A stretch of 64,000 nt of DNA, from NCBI RefSeq assembly GCF_000308875.1, contig NZ_BAGL01000128.1:186001-250000 (forward strand), in the 5' to 3' direction. Position 1 is the first letter of the stretch; every line of letters begins with the position of its first letter. The translations under genes and the position numbers were made by a program. Of this stretch, positions 8,843-17,900 are shown one piece after another. This DNA comes from Nocardia transvalensis NBRC 15921 (GTDB lineage: Bacteria > Actinomycetota > Actinomycetes > Mycobacteriales > Mycobacteriaceae). The notes beneath the pieces are model-generated. The model ran no database searches and had not been told where the DNA came from. It saw only the letters and a list, made by a program, of their open reading frames with translations.

Positions 8843-9909
8843 CGCGACATCCGCTTCAGGAAGTCCGCGATGCGCGGATAGACGTCCACGTGTGCGTAAC
8901 GTCCTGCCAGGCTGTCCATGTGGCCGTAGCCGACGATGGTCTCCAGCTCCTGCAAGCCGGGCCGCAGCTCCTCCAGGCGCCGGAACCAGATCGGGTTGGA
9001 GCCGGGAAAGGTTCTGTTGAGTTCGGATTCCAGCATCAGCACCGGGGTCGCGACGGCGGCCGCGCCCGCGAGATAGTCATCCGGCAGTCGCGCGTAGGTG
9101 GGATCGTCCGGGTGGTATTTCACGGCGCGGCCGGCCTCGATCATCCGATAGACGTGGCGGAAGTAGCTCAAGCCGGTCGGACCGAAGAGTTCGGTGATCC
9201 GGGCATGGGTCGCCGGGTGCAGGTTGGCGTGTTCGTACAGCACCGGGTTACCCGATCCACACAGGAAACTGACCATGTGGCAGGCCGGTTCGTCGCACTC
9301 GCGGTGGCCCCACGAGACCAGCCGGGAGAACAGCCGAGCCCGAGATAGCGGGCGCGCCGACGCGTATCGGGGGTCCAGGGTCGTGAAACCCAGCAGTTCT
9401 CCCAGCAGGGGAGGTCCGAGCAAGCCTTTGACCCTGGCCCACAACGGAACTCGCGGGGTGAGGCCGACGCTGTTGCAGACCAGACTGGTGACGTCGCGGA
9501 CCGTTCCGCCGAACACACTCATCGCGAACGACATCGAGCCGAGACAGTGCGCCACCACGTGCACGCGGCGATCGCCGATGTGCCGGCGCAGTTCTCGCAT
9601 CGCCGCCGGGTGGTCGAACAACGCGATGTCATCGAGGGTGTCGTCGCGGGTCTCGCCGTTGTACGGCAGCCGTTTGCTCATCCGGAAGTCCAGCGCCCAC
9701 ACATCGGTGAAGCCGTTGTCCAGCAGAAACGTCGTCAGGTTGCGGTCCTGCTCCGGCAGGATGAACATGTCGCTCGACATCATGTGGCCGTGCACCAGCA
9801 ATACGACGTCGTCGCAGTCGGCGCGCCGAAACCTCGTCAGCCGCAACAGAAGTCCGTCGTCGGTCCCGAACTCGTACACCGTACCCGCGAGTGTCATCAC
9901 GCCCACCAC
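8839..9909 (-). CDS. Alpha/beta-fold hydrolase
   Basis: 356 residues (352 if the internal ATG at 9897 is used). The fold is shown by the oxyanion-region LLVHGHMMSSDMF, the nucleophile elbow HVVAHCLGSMS with Ser in GxxLGS context, and a C-terminal catalytic His in VGYGHMDSL. It is probably an esterase or lipase of the cytosol. It is the first gene of the minus-strand operon, overlapping the GMC oxidase by ATGA, with 73 bp to the divergent P450 gene, so both transcripts likely start in that short interval. A hydrolase paired with a GMC oxidase is consistent with release and oxidation of an alcohol from an ester. That pairing is an inference. Confidence 0.82.
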   Translation of the reverse strand: MVGVMTLAGTVYEFGTDDGLLLRLTRFRRADCDDVVLLVHGHMMSSDMFILPEQDRNLTTFLLDNGFTDVWALDFRMSKRLPYNGETRDDTLDDIALFDHPAAMRELRRHIGDRRVHVVAHCLGSMSFAMSVFGGTVRDVTSLVCNSVGLTPRVPLWARVKGLLGPPLLGELLGFTTLDPRYASARPLSRARLFSRLVSWGHRECDEPACHMVSFLCGSGNPVLYEHANLHPATHARITELFGPTGLSYFRHVYRMIEAGRAVKYHPDDPTYARLPDDYLAGAAAVATPVLMLESELNRTFPGSNPIWFRRLEELRPGLQELETIVGYGHMDSLAGRYAHVDVYPRIADFLKRMSR

Positions 9910-9982
9910 ACATCGGTCCAGCTGTGATCTGCCCAGATTCTAGTTCAGCCTTCGCCGGAATCGCGACCCTCCCGGGACTACG

Positions 9983-11368
9983 ATGGTGCCCGTGAGCGGG
10001 TATCCGCGCGGGCCGTGGTTGCCCAGGTGGATTCAGACGATGTTGTACGCGCGGTGGCGGGGACCTTTCCTGGGGGCCTTGGAACGGCGGTACGGCGATG
10101 TGTTCACGCTACGGTTGGTGCCGCCGTTCGCCGAGCACCTCGTGGTCTTCTCACGGCCGGACCACATCCGCGAGATCTTTGCCGCCGATGCGACGGATCT
10201 CCATGCGGGCGAAGGGAACCGGCTCCTGTGTTCGGTGATGGGCGAGCGTTCGATCATGCTGGTCGACGACGCCGATCACGCCCGCATCCGTGGACTGCTC
10301 GCGCCGGCGTTCAGCGGTTCCACGGTGCGTGCGTATCGCACGTCCATCGAGGCGATCGTGAAGTCCCACCTCGACCGATGGGTCGCCGGATCGACCGTGC
10401 ACACGCTGGATCGGATGAACGATCTGACGGCCGACGTGATCACGCAGGTCGTCTTCGGGCTGACGGACGAACGGCGGCGGAATCGGCTGGCGCCCCGGTT
10501 GCGCCGCATCGTCACCATCAATCCGATCGTGTTCTTCGGTTGGAAGTGGCCGTGGCTCGAGCGCTTCGGCCCGTGGAAACGGTTCCGCGACAACCTGAGC
10601 GAGATCGACGCCCTGATCTATTCCGAGATCGCCAGGCGGCGTGCCGATCCGGAGCGGCAGGGCCGGCCGGATGTGCTGTCTCGTTTGCTCGCGGCCGGTT
10701 CCGATGACAACCCGGCCGACGCACCACTGACGGACGTGGAACTGCGCGACCAGCTGGTCACGGTGCTGCTCGCCGGCCACGAAACCAGCGCGTCCGCTCT
10801 GGCGTGGGCGTTCCACGAACTCGCTGCCGCGACCGACGTGCAGGCCGAGGCCTGCCGAGCTGCCCGTGCGGGTGACGACAGGTACCTGGAGGCGGTGGTG
10901 AAGGAGGCGATGCGACGACGCACGGTGATCGGAGGAGCCTTCCGCAGGCTGGCCAGGGATGCGACGATCTGCGGCATGCGCCTGCCGAAGGGCACCGGCA
11001 TCACCGCGTCGAGTCTGCTGGCGCATGGACGCCGCGACAGCTTCCCCGACGCCACCCGCTTCCGGCCGGGCCGCTTCCTCGACGGCAGCGTTGCCCCCAA
11101 CACCTGGGTGCCGTTCGGCGGAGGCGCCCGCCGCTGCCTCGGCGCCGGATTCGCGCTGATGGAGGGAACGGTCGTCCTGCGGGAGGCATTGACCAGGTAC
11201 ACGCTGACCTTGCCACCCGGCGCGACCGCCGAGCGCGGCCGAATCCGCAATGTCACCTGTGTGCCCACCGGCGGGGCGCGAATCGTGCCGATCGCCGTGG
11301 CGCCTGCGTCGTCTCCGGCGCCCCACCAGGACACGGAGTACGGGGATGGATCCCTCGGTGAGCGCTGA
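9983..11368 (+). CDS. Cytochrome P450
   Basis: 461 residues, class I-like soluble bacterial P450. The I-helix oxygen-activation motif is LLAGHETSASALAW, the K-helix ExxR is KEAMRRR, and the heme-binding loop is WVPFGGGARRCLGAGFAL with Cys as the thiolate ligand. A start at ATG 9983 gives a short N-terminus with the Pro-rich GYPRGPWLPRW typical of CYP enzymes. The C-terminus overlaps the patatin-like gene by 23 bp in another frame. No ferredoxin or reductase is adjacent, so redox partners come from elsewhere. The association with patatin, hydrolase, GMC oxidase and CFA synthase suggests hydroxylation of a lipid or fatty acyl substrate (inference). Confidence 0.93.
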   Translation: MVPVSGYPRGPWLPRWIQTMLYARWRGPFLGALERRYGDVFTLRLVPPFAEHLVVFSRPDHIREIFAADATDLHAGEGNRLLCSVMGERSIMLVDDADHARIRGLLAPAFSGSTVRAYRTSIEAIVKSHLDRWVAGSTVHTLDRMNDLTADVITQVVFGLTDERRRNRLAPRLRRIVTINPIVFFGWKWPWLERFGPWKRFRDNLSEIDALIYSEIARRRADPERQGRPDVLSRLLAAGSDDNPADAPLTDVELRDQLVTVLLAGHETSASALAWAFHELAAATDVQAEACRAARAGDDRYLEAVVKEAMRRRTVIGGAFRRLARDATICGMRLPKGTGITASSLLAHGRRDSFPDATRFRPGRFLDGSVAPNTWVPFGGGARRCLGAGFALMEGTVVLREALTRYTLTLPPGATAERGRIRNVTCVPTGGARIVPIAVAPASSPAPHQDTEYGDGSLGER

Positions 11369-12572
11369 CCAGGGGCCGCAGGGGCAATCGTTGCCGCAGG
11401 AACCGGCCGTGGTCCGGATTCTCGTCGGAGTAGCCGGCCGCAGCGTCACGCTGATGGTGGGGATGGCCGTGGGTGCGGTGGAGGGTCTCGCGGCCCGGCG
11501 AACCCGGATGGGCGGGCAACCGCTCCCCCCGATGCGACCCGTCGCCGTGGGCGTGAGCGGCGGCGCTATCGCGGCCGCGGCGATAGCGCTGGGCATGGCC
11601 CGGGGCGAGGCGCGGCAGCTCGCGATCGACCATCCCGAGGGGAATGTGCTGGGCCCGAGGAGTTTTCGGGCTCTGCTGACACGACGCGTACTGTATCCCG
11701 AGGCACGGATCCGTGAACTCGCCTACGCCGTCGTCGGTGATCGCACCTTCGCCGACTTCGGCCTGGACTCGGCATCGCCCGGACAGCAGCCGCACCACCG
11801 GCCGTCGTCGCTGCTCATCCCGGTCTACTCGGTCAAATACGGCACCCTGCTGCTACCACGAGACCTGCCGCGGCTCGGACGGTCCGACCTGCCCGTCGTC
11901 GATGCGCTGGTCGCGGCCACTCGTATACCGGGGGCACTGCCCGCGGCGCCGGGACTGGAGGACATCTTCGACGGCGGCTGCCAGTATCGCGTTCCCCACC
12001 ACCTCTTCGCGCCGCATCCTGCCCTGGTCCTGGACCTCTATGGGCCGCAACCGTACGACAGCCGAGGCGGGCTGATCTTCCCCCTCCTGCATCCCTCGAT
12101 GCCCACCATCCCGAGTCGCCCACGACCGTTTCGCGACCAGACCCTGTGCGAGTCGACCATCTTCGCCCACGAGCCTTACGGCGCGGCGCTCAAACCCCCC
12201 GCACGATCATCCGGCGAACTGTTCGACACCGGCTACGACATTGCCACGACCTGGATCCGTTCCCGGACCGACCGGCAACTCCTCACTGTCGTCGACCCCC
12301 ATATTCTCGGATTGCCGGACACACCCGACGTTCCTCCCGATATCCACTTCCCCCGCGCGGCAACATCTTTCGTCGGGCCGGCCGACGCGCACCACGCCGA
12401 CCGTGGTCTTCCCCGATTCCGAAGGCCCCACCGAGGCCGTCGCGGTGCTCAGCCGCCCGGGTCATTGTTCTGCGTCGCGGACCAACAGCGCGATCTGTAC
12501 CCGGTTGTCGACGCCGAGCTTGGTGAACAGATTGCCGGTGTGCGCCTTGACGGTGGCGACGGTGACCTGTAA
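11346..12572 (+). CDS. Patatin-like phospholipase, probably frameshifted near its 3' end
   Basis: The ATG at 11346 lies inside the P450 gene and has GGAG eight bases before it. The nucleophile elbow is VAVGVSGGAIAAAA (Ser about residue 71) and the catalytic Asp is in LEDIFDGGCQYRVP; the DALVAATRIPGALPAAPG stretch before it is typical of patatins. The glycine-rich oxyanion loop normally found N-terminal to the elbow is not evident. After about 12385 the annotated frame loses its GC-rich third positions, while the next frame (TPTVVFPDSEGPTEAVAVL) looks coding up to about 12460, so a one-base frame change is likely. The last 111 bp lie antisense to the response regulator in the annotated frame, which supports an altered 3' end. 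Confidence 0.7.
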   Translation: MDPSVSADQGPQGQSLPQEPAVVRILVGVAGRSVTLMVGMAVGAVEGLAARRTRMGGQPLPPMRPVAVGVSGGAIAAAAIALGMARGEARQLAIDHPEGNVLGPRSFRALLTRRVLYPEARIRELAYAVVGDRTFADFGLDSASPGQQPHHRPSSLLIPVYSVKYGTLLLPRDLPRLGRSDLPVVDALVAATRIPGALPAAPGLEDIFDGGCQYRVPHHLFAPHPALVLDLYGPQPYDSRGGLIFPLLHPSMPTIPSRPRPFRDQTLCESTIFAHEPYGAALKPPARSSGELFDTGYDIATTWIRSRTDRQLLTVVDPHILGLPDTPDVPPDIHFPRAATSFVGPADAHHADRGLPRFRRPHRGRRGAQPPGSLFCVADQQRDLYPVVDAELGEQIAGVRLDGGDGDL

Positions 12573-13139
12573 CCGCGCGGCGATCTGCGGGTTGGCCAGC
12601 CCGTCCGCGATGGCTCGCGCGGTGTCGCGTTCGCGTTCGGACAGCGCAGCCAGACGTTTCCGCGCGGCGTCGCGGGAGGCGCTGCGGGCTTCGGCGGAAC
12701 CCGGTCCGGTGGCCGCGGCGATCACCCGCGCCGTGACCGTGGGGGACAGCACGGGGTCGCCGACCGCGACCGCGCGCACCGCGTCGGCGATCCGGGCGGG
12801 CGGGGTGTCCTTGAGAACGAAGCCGAGTGCCCCGGCGCGGAGGGCGCCGAGTACCAGCTCGTCGGAGTCGAAGGTGGTCAGCATGAGTACCGCCGGCGCG
12901 GCCGGTGCGGTGCGGAGGTAGCGGGTGGTGTCGACGCCGTCGCGGCCGGGCATCCGCACATCCATCAGCACGACGTCCGGCCGCTGTTCCTCCACCACCG
13001 TGATCGCGGAGTCCCCGTCGGCGGCCTCCCCGACGACGGTCAGGTCCGGCTCGCCGTCGATGACGAGTCGCAGCGCCACCCGCACGAGGTGGTCGTCGTC
13101 GACGATGACGACGCGCACCGGCTCCTGTTCGCTGTGCAC
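12462..13139 (-). CDS. NarL/LuxR-family response regulator
   Basis: 225 residues. The receiver domain starts VRVVIVDDDHLVRVALRL with acidic pocket DD, the phospho-acceptor Asp is in DVVLMDVRMPGRDG, and the switch Lys is in FVLKDTPP. The DNA-binding domain at about 160-220 is the LuxR type: LSERERDTARAIADGLANPQ, then VTVATVKAHTGNLFTKLGV. It starts immediately after the histidine kinase stop and forms a classical two-component pair with it. Its 3' end overlaps the annotated patatin frame on the opposite strand. The target genes are unknown. Confidence 0.95.
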   Translation of the reverse strand: MHSEQEPVRVVIVDDDHLVRVALRLVIDGEPDLTVVGEAADGDSAITVVEEQRPDVVLMDVRMPGRDGVDTTRYLRTAPAAPAVLMLTTFDSDELVLGALRAGALGFVLKDTPPARIADAVRAVAVGDPVLSPTVTARVIAAATGPGSAEARSASRDAARKRLAALSERERDTARAIADGLANPQIAARLQVTVATVKAHTGNLFTKLGVDNRVQIALLVRDAEQ

Positions 13140-14324
13140 TCAGACTCTTTTCTCGTGGTCGTGTTCGGGCCAGGGAAGGTGCGCGGTGAGAACGTACCCG
13201 TTGTCGGATGTGGGATGGTGGTCGAGTGTTCCGCCGGCGAGGGTGATCCGTTCGGCCAGGCCGAGGAGACCGAAGCCCGAGGCCGGTGGCCGGGTGACGG
13301 CGGTGGCGGCCGCCGAATTGCGGACGCTGACGTGCAGTTCGCTGCCGGGCGTCCCGGCTACGGTGATGTGAACCGCCGCGGCCGGGGCATGTTTCGCGGC
13401 GTTGGTCAGCCCTTCCTGCACTACCCGATAGCCGGTCCGTCCCAGGATCTCCGGCGGGGTAGCGGTCACCGTGGTGGCGAGTGTGACGTCCAGGCCCGAG
13501 GACCGGGCGTCGGCTACCAGTTCCGAGATCCGGTCCAGGGTGGGTTGCGGTGGTTCGGGGCGGTCGGGGTCGGCGCGAAGGACGCCGAGGACGTCGCGGA
13601 GTTCTTCCAGCGCTTGGCGGGAGCCCTCGGCGATCCCGCGGATCAGCGGGCGCTTCTCCTCGGCCGAGAGGTCGTCACGGTGATCCAGGACGCCGGCTTG
13701 CATCGCGACCAGCGAGATCCGGTGCGCGAGCACATCGTGCATTTCGCGGGCGATGCGGTTGCGTTCGGTGGCCTGTGCCTGCGCCGCCCGGGCGGCCTGC
13801 TCGCGTTCCGCGCTGTCGGCGCGCTCCCGCAGCGACCGCACCTCGGCGCGACGGGCGTCGATGGCCACACCGGTCGCCACCGCGATCCCCGCGCTCGATA
13901 ACGGCAGCGCGAGTTGCAGCCAGATCGGGGCGGGCAGCGTGCCGATCGGGTAGAGGTCTTCGCTGAACTGTGCCGCGGTCACATACGCGACGACGACCAC
14001 CGCGATCTCGGCCGGACGGCGGCGAGTGGACAGCGAACACAGTGCCAGCAGCGCGGCACCGGTGGCGAGCGCCGATGCGGCCGAGGCGATCACGACGGTC
14101 AGGGCGACGGTGAACGGGAACCGCCGCCGCCACAGCAGCACCGTCAGGCAGCCGAGTGCGATCAGCGGATCACCGGTGACGAACCAGGAACACGTATCGG
14201 CCGCGCAGCCCACCGGCAGCGCCGTGGCGACGGAGAACCAGAAGGCTACGCCGAGTGCCGCGGCCGCCGTCAGCCGCCAGGTCTGCTGCCATGCCCCGAG
14301 TCGTGCGGCGCCGTCGGTGTCCAC
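13140..14324 (-). CDS. HisKA_3-type sensor histidine kinase
   Basis: 394 residues from a GTG. The N-terminal half carries about five hydrophobic segments (AAALGVAFWFSVATAL, PLIALGCLTVLLW, VALTVVIASAASALATGAAL, IAVVVVAYVTAA and a further one near 150), so it is a polytopic membrane sensor. The dimerisation/phospho-acceptor block is RNRIAREMHDVLAHRISLV with His in the REMHDVLAH context of HisKA_3 kinases. The ATPase domain shows VVQEGLTNAAKHA (N box) and GFGLLGLAERI (G box). It is translated directly ahead of the response regulator. No extracellular ligand domain is obvious, so the signal may be membrane stress or a small lipophilic compound (inference). Confidence 0.93.
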   Translation of the reverse strand: MDTDGAARLGAWQQTWRLTAAAALGVAFWFSVATALPVGCAADTCSWFVTGDPLIALGCLTVLLWRRRFPFTVALTVVIASAASALATGAALLALCSLSTRRRPAEIAVVVVAYVTAAQFSEDLYPIGTLPAPIWLQLALPLSSAGIAVATGVAIDARRAEVRSLRERADSAEREQAARAAQAQATERNRIAREMHDVLAHRISLVAMQAGVLDHRDDLSAEEKRPLIRGIAEGSRQALEELRDVLGVLRADPDRPEPPQPTLDRISELVADARSSGLDVTLATTVTATPPEILGRTGYRVVQEGLTNAAKHAPAAAVHITVAGTPGSELHVSVRNSAAATAVTRPPASGFGLLGLAERITLAGGTLDHHPTSDNGYVLTAHLPWPEHDHEKRV

Positions 14325-14551
14325 CCGGCCATTATCGCGACACCGGCCGGCCGCAAGCAGCAGCCCAGCGGCTGAGGGTGTGCTCGACCCGGGTCGAATC
14401 GCCGCCTCGACTTTCGTCGAACACGGTTGCCGCCGCGGGAGCGATGTGCCGGCGGGTCGGGCTCGACAGACTCGTTCGTGTACCAGCCGGACACGAGCGT
14501 CAGCGGACGGTTTGCTCGTGTCGGCGTCATTTCGTCGGGGAGTAGCAGCGT

Positions 14552-16051
14552 ATGAATCGTCAACGGAGCCTTAGCTTGCTGGCCGTGCTCGGTCTCACCG
14601 GAGCGCTGGTCGGGGCGCCCCTCGTGGCCGCGGAGCCGGCCGAAGGCCCCGCAGTGCGGTGGGGCGCGTGTCCGGAAGGGGTCGAAGACCCCGCGGCCGG
14701 GCCCGCCCAGTTGCAGTGCGCCACCGTGCCGGTGCCCTTGAATTACAGCGAGCCCGAGGGCGCGCGGATCGAGATCATGATCTCCCGGCTGGCGAGTAAG
14801 AACCCGGACAAGCGTCGCGGAGTGTTGTTGCTCAACCCCGGTGGTCCGGGTGGCGCGGGGCTGGACCAGCCCAAGTTCCTCGCTGCTCACGGGCTGCCCG
14901 CCGATGTGCTGGACAGCTATGACGTGATCGGTATGGATACGCGCGGGGTAGGGCATTCGGCGCCGGTGAGTTGCGGGTTCACCGATGATCAGGCGTACTT
15001 CGGCAATATCCCGCCGTATGCGGTGGACGATGCGGCGGTCACCGCGCAGGCTACGGTCGCCCGGGGGGTCGCCGAGCAGTGCGCGGCCAACGACCACCAG
15101 GGCCGGTTGCGGTACGTGTCGACGGCGAATATGGCCCGTGACCTGGACCGGATCCGGGCGGCGCTGGGTGAGGACAAGGCCAGCTTCCTCGGTTATTCCT
15201 ACGGCACCGCGCTGGGCGCGGCCTACGCCTCGATGTTCCCGCAGCGGGCCGACCGCATCGTGCTCGACAGCAATATCGGCGACACCTATCTCGACCACGA
15301 CGGGATGCGCCTGTACGGCCTCGGCATGGAACAGACTTTCTCCGACTTCGCTGAATGGGCCGCCGCTCGCCACGACACCTACGGTCTGGGCCGCACACCG
15401 GACGAGGTGCGGCGGACGTACTTCACCCTCGCCGAACGACTCGACACGAATCCGGTGGACGGTATGGACGGCAGCCTCTTCCGGTTCGGCGCCTTCTTCA
15501 CGCTCTATCGCCCGGCGTTGTACGCGCAGGCGGCCGAAAGCTGGAAATCGCTACTCGACACCGGGCGTCCCGGGCCTGCGGGTGGCCGACCGCCGGGTAC
15601 CGGCGCGCCTGCGCCGAACGATAACGCCTGGTCGGTCTTTCTGGCCGTGACCTGCAACGATGTCGAATGGCCCGAGGACATCGGGACCTACCACCGTGCC
15701 GTCGCCGAGGATCGGGAACGGTACCCGCTCTACGGCGCGGCCGCCGCGAACGTCATGCCCTGCGCCTTCTGGAAGCTCGGGCCGTCCGAGCCGCCGGTGC
15801 GGATCGACAACACCGGCCCGGCCGATGTGCTGATCGTGCAGAACCAGCGCGACCCGGTCACCCCGCTGCGCGGTGGCGAGCTGCTCGACGAGAAGTTCGG
15901 TCAGCGGTCCCGGTTGGTCACCGTCGACGGGAGTGGGCACGGGGCTTATGTTCTCGGCGCCAACCCCTGCGCGTCTGACGTCGTCACCAGCTACCTGGTG
16001 GACGGCGCCATGCCCGAACCCGGCACGACCTGTCGGGCGGGCTCGAAGTAG
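14552..16051 (+). CDS. Secreted alpha/beta hydrolase, tripeptidyl aminopeptidase-like (TAP C-terminal domain)
   Basis: 499 residues. It has an N-terminal signal peptide (MNRQRSLSLLAVLGLTGALV, with likely cleavage after the VAAEP region), then LNPGGPGGAGLDQ as the oxyanion block and YDVIGMDTRGVGHS. The nucleophile elbow is FLGYSYGTALG. A TAP-like C-terminal lid contains VLIVQNQRDPVTPLRGG and a catalytic His in DGSGHGAYVLG. Relatives such as the mycobacterial CaeA/Hip1 group and Streptomyces SlpD/E are exported serine peptidases or esterases. It stands alone on the plus strand, 227 bp from the divergent two-component operon; regulation by that system is possible but unproven. Confidence 0.9.
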   Translation: MNRQRSLSLLAVLGLTGALVGAPLVAAEPAEGPAVRWGACPEGVEDPAAGPAQLQCATVPVPLNYSEPEGARIEIMISRLASKNPDKRRGVLLLNPGGPGGAGLDQPKFLAAHGLPADVLDSYDVIGMDTRGVGHSAPVSCGFTDDQAYFGNIPPYAVDDAAVTAQATVARGVAEQCAANDHQGRLRYVSTANMARDLDRIRAALGEDKASFLGYSYGTALGAAYASMFPQRADRIVLDSNIGDTYLDHDGMRLYGLGMEQTFSDFAEWAAARHDTYGLGRTPDEVRRTYFTLAERLDTNPVDGMDGSLFRFGAFFTLYRPALYAQAAESWKSLLDTGRPGPAGGRPPGTGAPAPNDNAWSVFLAVTCNDVEWPEDIGTYHRAVAEDRERYPLYGAAAANVMPCAFWKLGPSEPPVRIDNTGPADVLIVQNQRDPVTPLRGGELLDEKFGQRSRLVTVDGSGHGAYVLGANPCASDVVTSYLVDGAMPEPGTTCRAGSK

Positions 16052-16222
16052 GAACCGCCGTCCATGGCGTCTGTCGGTAGGTTCGTCCGGCGTTTCTAGG
16101 TATTACGTAGCGCCTACCGATGCGGACGGTGTTGGGCGGCAGGCAATATCGGCTGCCGCCGGCCGAAACACCGGTCAGCCGTTTCGAAATCGGGATGCCA
16201 CTTCGTGCAGCAAGGACGGTCC

Positions 16223-17209
16223 ATGACTCAACAGCGCTGGATTCTGGCCTTCGACGCCTCGTGCGGCACCTGTCGAAATGTGTCCGCCGTGGTGGGCGAG
16301 GCCTGCCAGGACAGGATCGAGGTACTGTCGCTCGCCGACGCCGACGTGACTCGATGGCGGGAGCGCGCATTCGGGGCGGACCCCGCATGGGCGCCCGCAC
16401 TGCTGCGCGTCGACGGCGTGGGCGCGGACGAGCAGGTGCGGGCCTGGACCGGCAGCGCGATCGCCATCCCGCTCTCCCGCCGGCTCGGGCCGGTTGCGAC
16501 CGTCCGCGTCGTGCACGCGCTGGGCAGTCTGCGCCGCCGCGCCGACGGCGCGGCAAGCGAACTCCCCGGCGCCCCGGGCGGGGCAGCCGCGGTCGGCCGT
16601 GCGCAGTTCCTGCGGCTCGCCGGTGGCGCGGGCGTGGCGGCCGGTCTGATCCTCACCGGCAACGTGCCCGCGTTCGCCGCCAGAGAGCACGAATCCGCGC
16701 GGTCCTGGGTGAACGCGCACCGCGACAGCCTCCCTCGCGCCTACGAGCAGGTCGTCGAATATCCCCTCTCGTACCGACGGCAGATCTTCGACGCGCACAC
16801 CCCCGAGGTGCGCAGCACGCTGTGGACCGCTCATATCGATCACTTCCGCAGTCAGCACACCGATCTCACTGCCGCGCAGCGCGAGGTCCTCGACTGCGCC
16901 GCAGACCTTTTCGGTAAGGTATCGACCTTCGACGGGCACGACCGCGCCACGGTCGGAGACCAGCTCGGGAACCTGAAGAAGGCCGCGATCGATGCCTTCG
17001 GCCCCGCCCGCGCCTACGCCGCCATCGGCATGCTCGGCCCTTCCACACGCACCGAGATGACGGCCAAAGCCGCGGCGGCGACCTGCCCCTGCGCGACCAC
17101 CGACGGCTGGTGCGGTGACCAGCACTGCTACCCTGCCTCCGACTGCGAGAGCACCCGGAGTGGCTGCGGCACCGCATGGGTCGAACCGTGCGACGGCAGC
17201 TGCAGCTGA
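16223..17209 (+). CDS. Thioredoxin-like CxxC domain joined to a fulvocin C-like eight-cysteine bacteriocin module
   Basis: 328 residues from ATG 16223, with AAGGAC upstream. Residues 1-105 form a DCC/thioredoxin-like domain with the redox motif FDASCGTCRNV (Cys14, Cys17). Residues about 123-153 hold a Tat- or transmembrane-like segment, RAQFLRLAGGAGVAAGLI. A helical region follows at 155-280. The last 41 residues contain eight cysteines (288, 290, 297, 302, 308, 315, 323, 327), and the spacing and the block SGCGTAWVEPCDG resemble the myxobacterial peptide fulvocin C. The C-terminal part could be released as a disulfide-rich peptide after export. The N-terminal CxxC domain may assist folding or anchor the precursor; both are inferences. 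No immunity or export gene is recognisable next to it. Confidence 0.82.
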   Translation: MTQQRWILAFDASCGTCRNVSAVVGEACQDRIEVLSLADADVTRWRERAFGADPAWAPALLRVDGVGADEQVRAWTGSAIAIPLSRRLGPVATVRVVHALGSLRRRADGAASELPGAPGGAAAVGRAQFLRLAGGAGVAAGLILTGNVPAFAAREHESARSWVNAHRDSLPRAYEQVVEYPLSYRRQIFDAHTPEVRSTLWTAHIDHFRSQHTDLTAAQREVLDCAADLFGKVSTFDGHDRATVGDQLGNLKKAAIDAFGPARAYAAIGMLGPSTRTEMTAKAAAATCPCATTDGWCGDQHCYPASDCESTRSGCGTAWVEPCDGSCS

Positions 17210-17279
17210 CGGGTCGACCACGCCCGACCGTTGACACCCATCGCCCGGACCGTACTTGTCGGCGGCGATTCCTGATTCT

Positions 17280-17876
17280 CTACGAGGTGAAGAGTTCGTC
17301 GAGATGCTGATCGATTGCGGCGAGGGCCGCCCCGGGGCCGATGACCTCCAGGTCGAGAAGGGGTGTCAGGCCGGTCAACGCGAGGATGCGATCGGTCTCG
17401 GTGTTCGCGTCACGATCGCGAGCGATCTCTCCATCGGTGATCGCTTGCGCGATAAGCACTTTGACATCGTCCCGTCCCCGGCATAACCCCTCGCGCGTAC
17501 GATCGCGAATCGTGTTGTCGTGCAGTGCTTCGAGAACGTAGGCGGCGTTCATGCGGCTCGTCACGCGCGCATCCTCGTGTAGCGGCAGCATTTCGACGAG
17601 TGTCAACCGCAGGACGTCTCGAGGGTGCGGCGCCGCGCCGAGCGCCTGCAGACCCCGTGCCACTCGCTGGGCGGTCTGTTCGGCAGCGAAGTCCATCGCG
17701 AAGGTAAGCAACTCCTGACGACTCGCGAAGTAGTGCTGGAGCTGGCCGTGTGACATCCCGGCCTCCGCCGCCACCTCCCGCAGACTCAGCCGCAGCACCC
17801 CGCGCTGATCCACCACACGCCACAGCGCCCGCGCGATCTCTTCGCGACGCTCCCGATGATCGACCTGTTTCGGCAC
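17280..17876 (-). CDS. TetR family transcriptional repressor
   Basis: About 198 residues. The N-terminal helix-turn-helix is LSLREVAAEAGMSHGQLQHYF, standard for TetR_N. The C-terminal region resembles the TetR_C6/BetI group that binds small ligands. Two tandem GTG codons at 17879 and 17876 follow GGGAGGG; the second has the better spacing and is chosen. A perfect dyad lies 25 bp upstream of the start (17901-17920) and is the probable autoregulatory operator. No clear target gene is adjacent on the other side of the dyad; only a doubtful 78-codon frame starts there. It converges tail to tail with the fulvocin-like gene. Confidence 0.9.
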   Translation of the reverse strand: MPKQVDHRERREEIARALWRVVDQRGVLRLSLREVAAEAGMSHGQLQHYFASRQELLTFAMDFAAEQTAQRVARGLQALGAAPHPRDVLRLTLVEMLPLHEDARVTSRMNAAYVLEALHDNTIRDRTREGLCRGRDDVKVLIAQAITDGEIARDRDANTETDRILALTGLTPLLDLEVIGPGAALAAIDQHLDELFTS

Positions 17877-17900
17877 CACTACCCTCCCACCGTTCCAATG

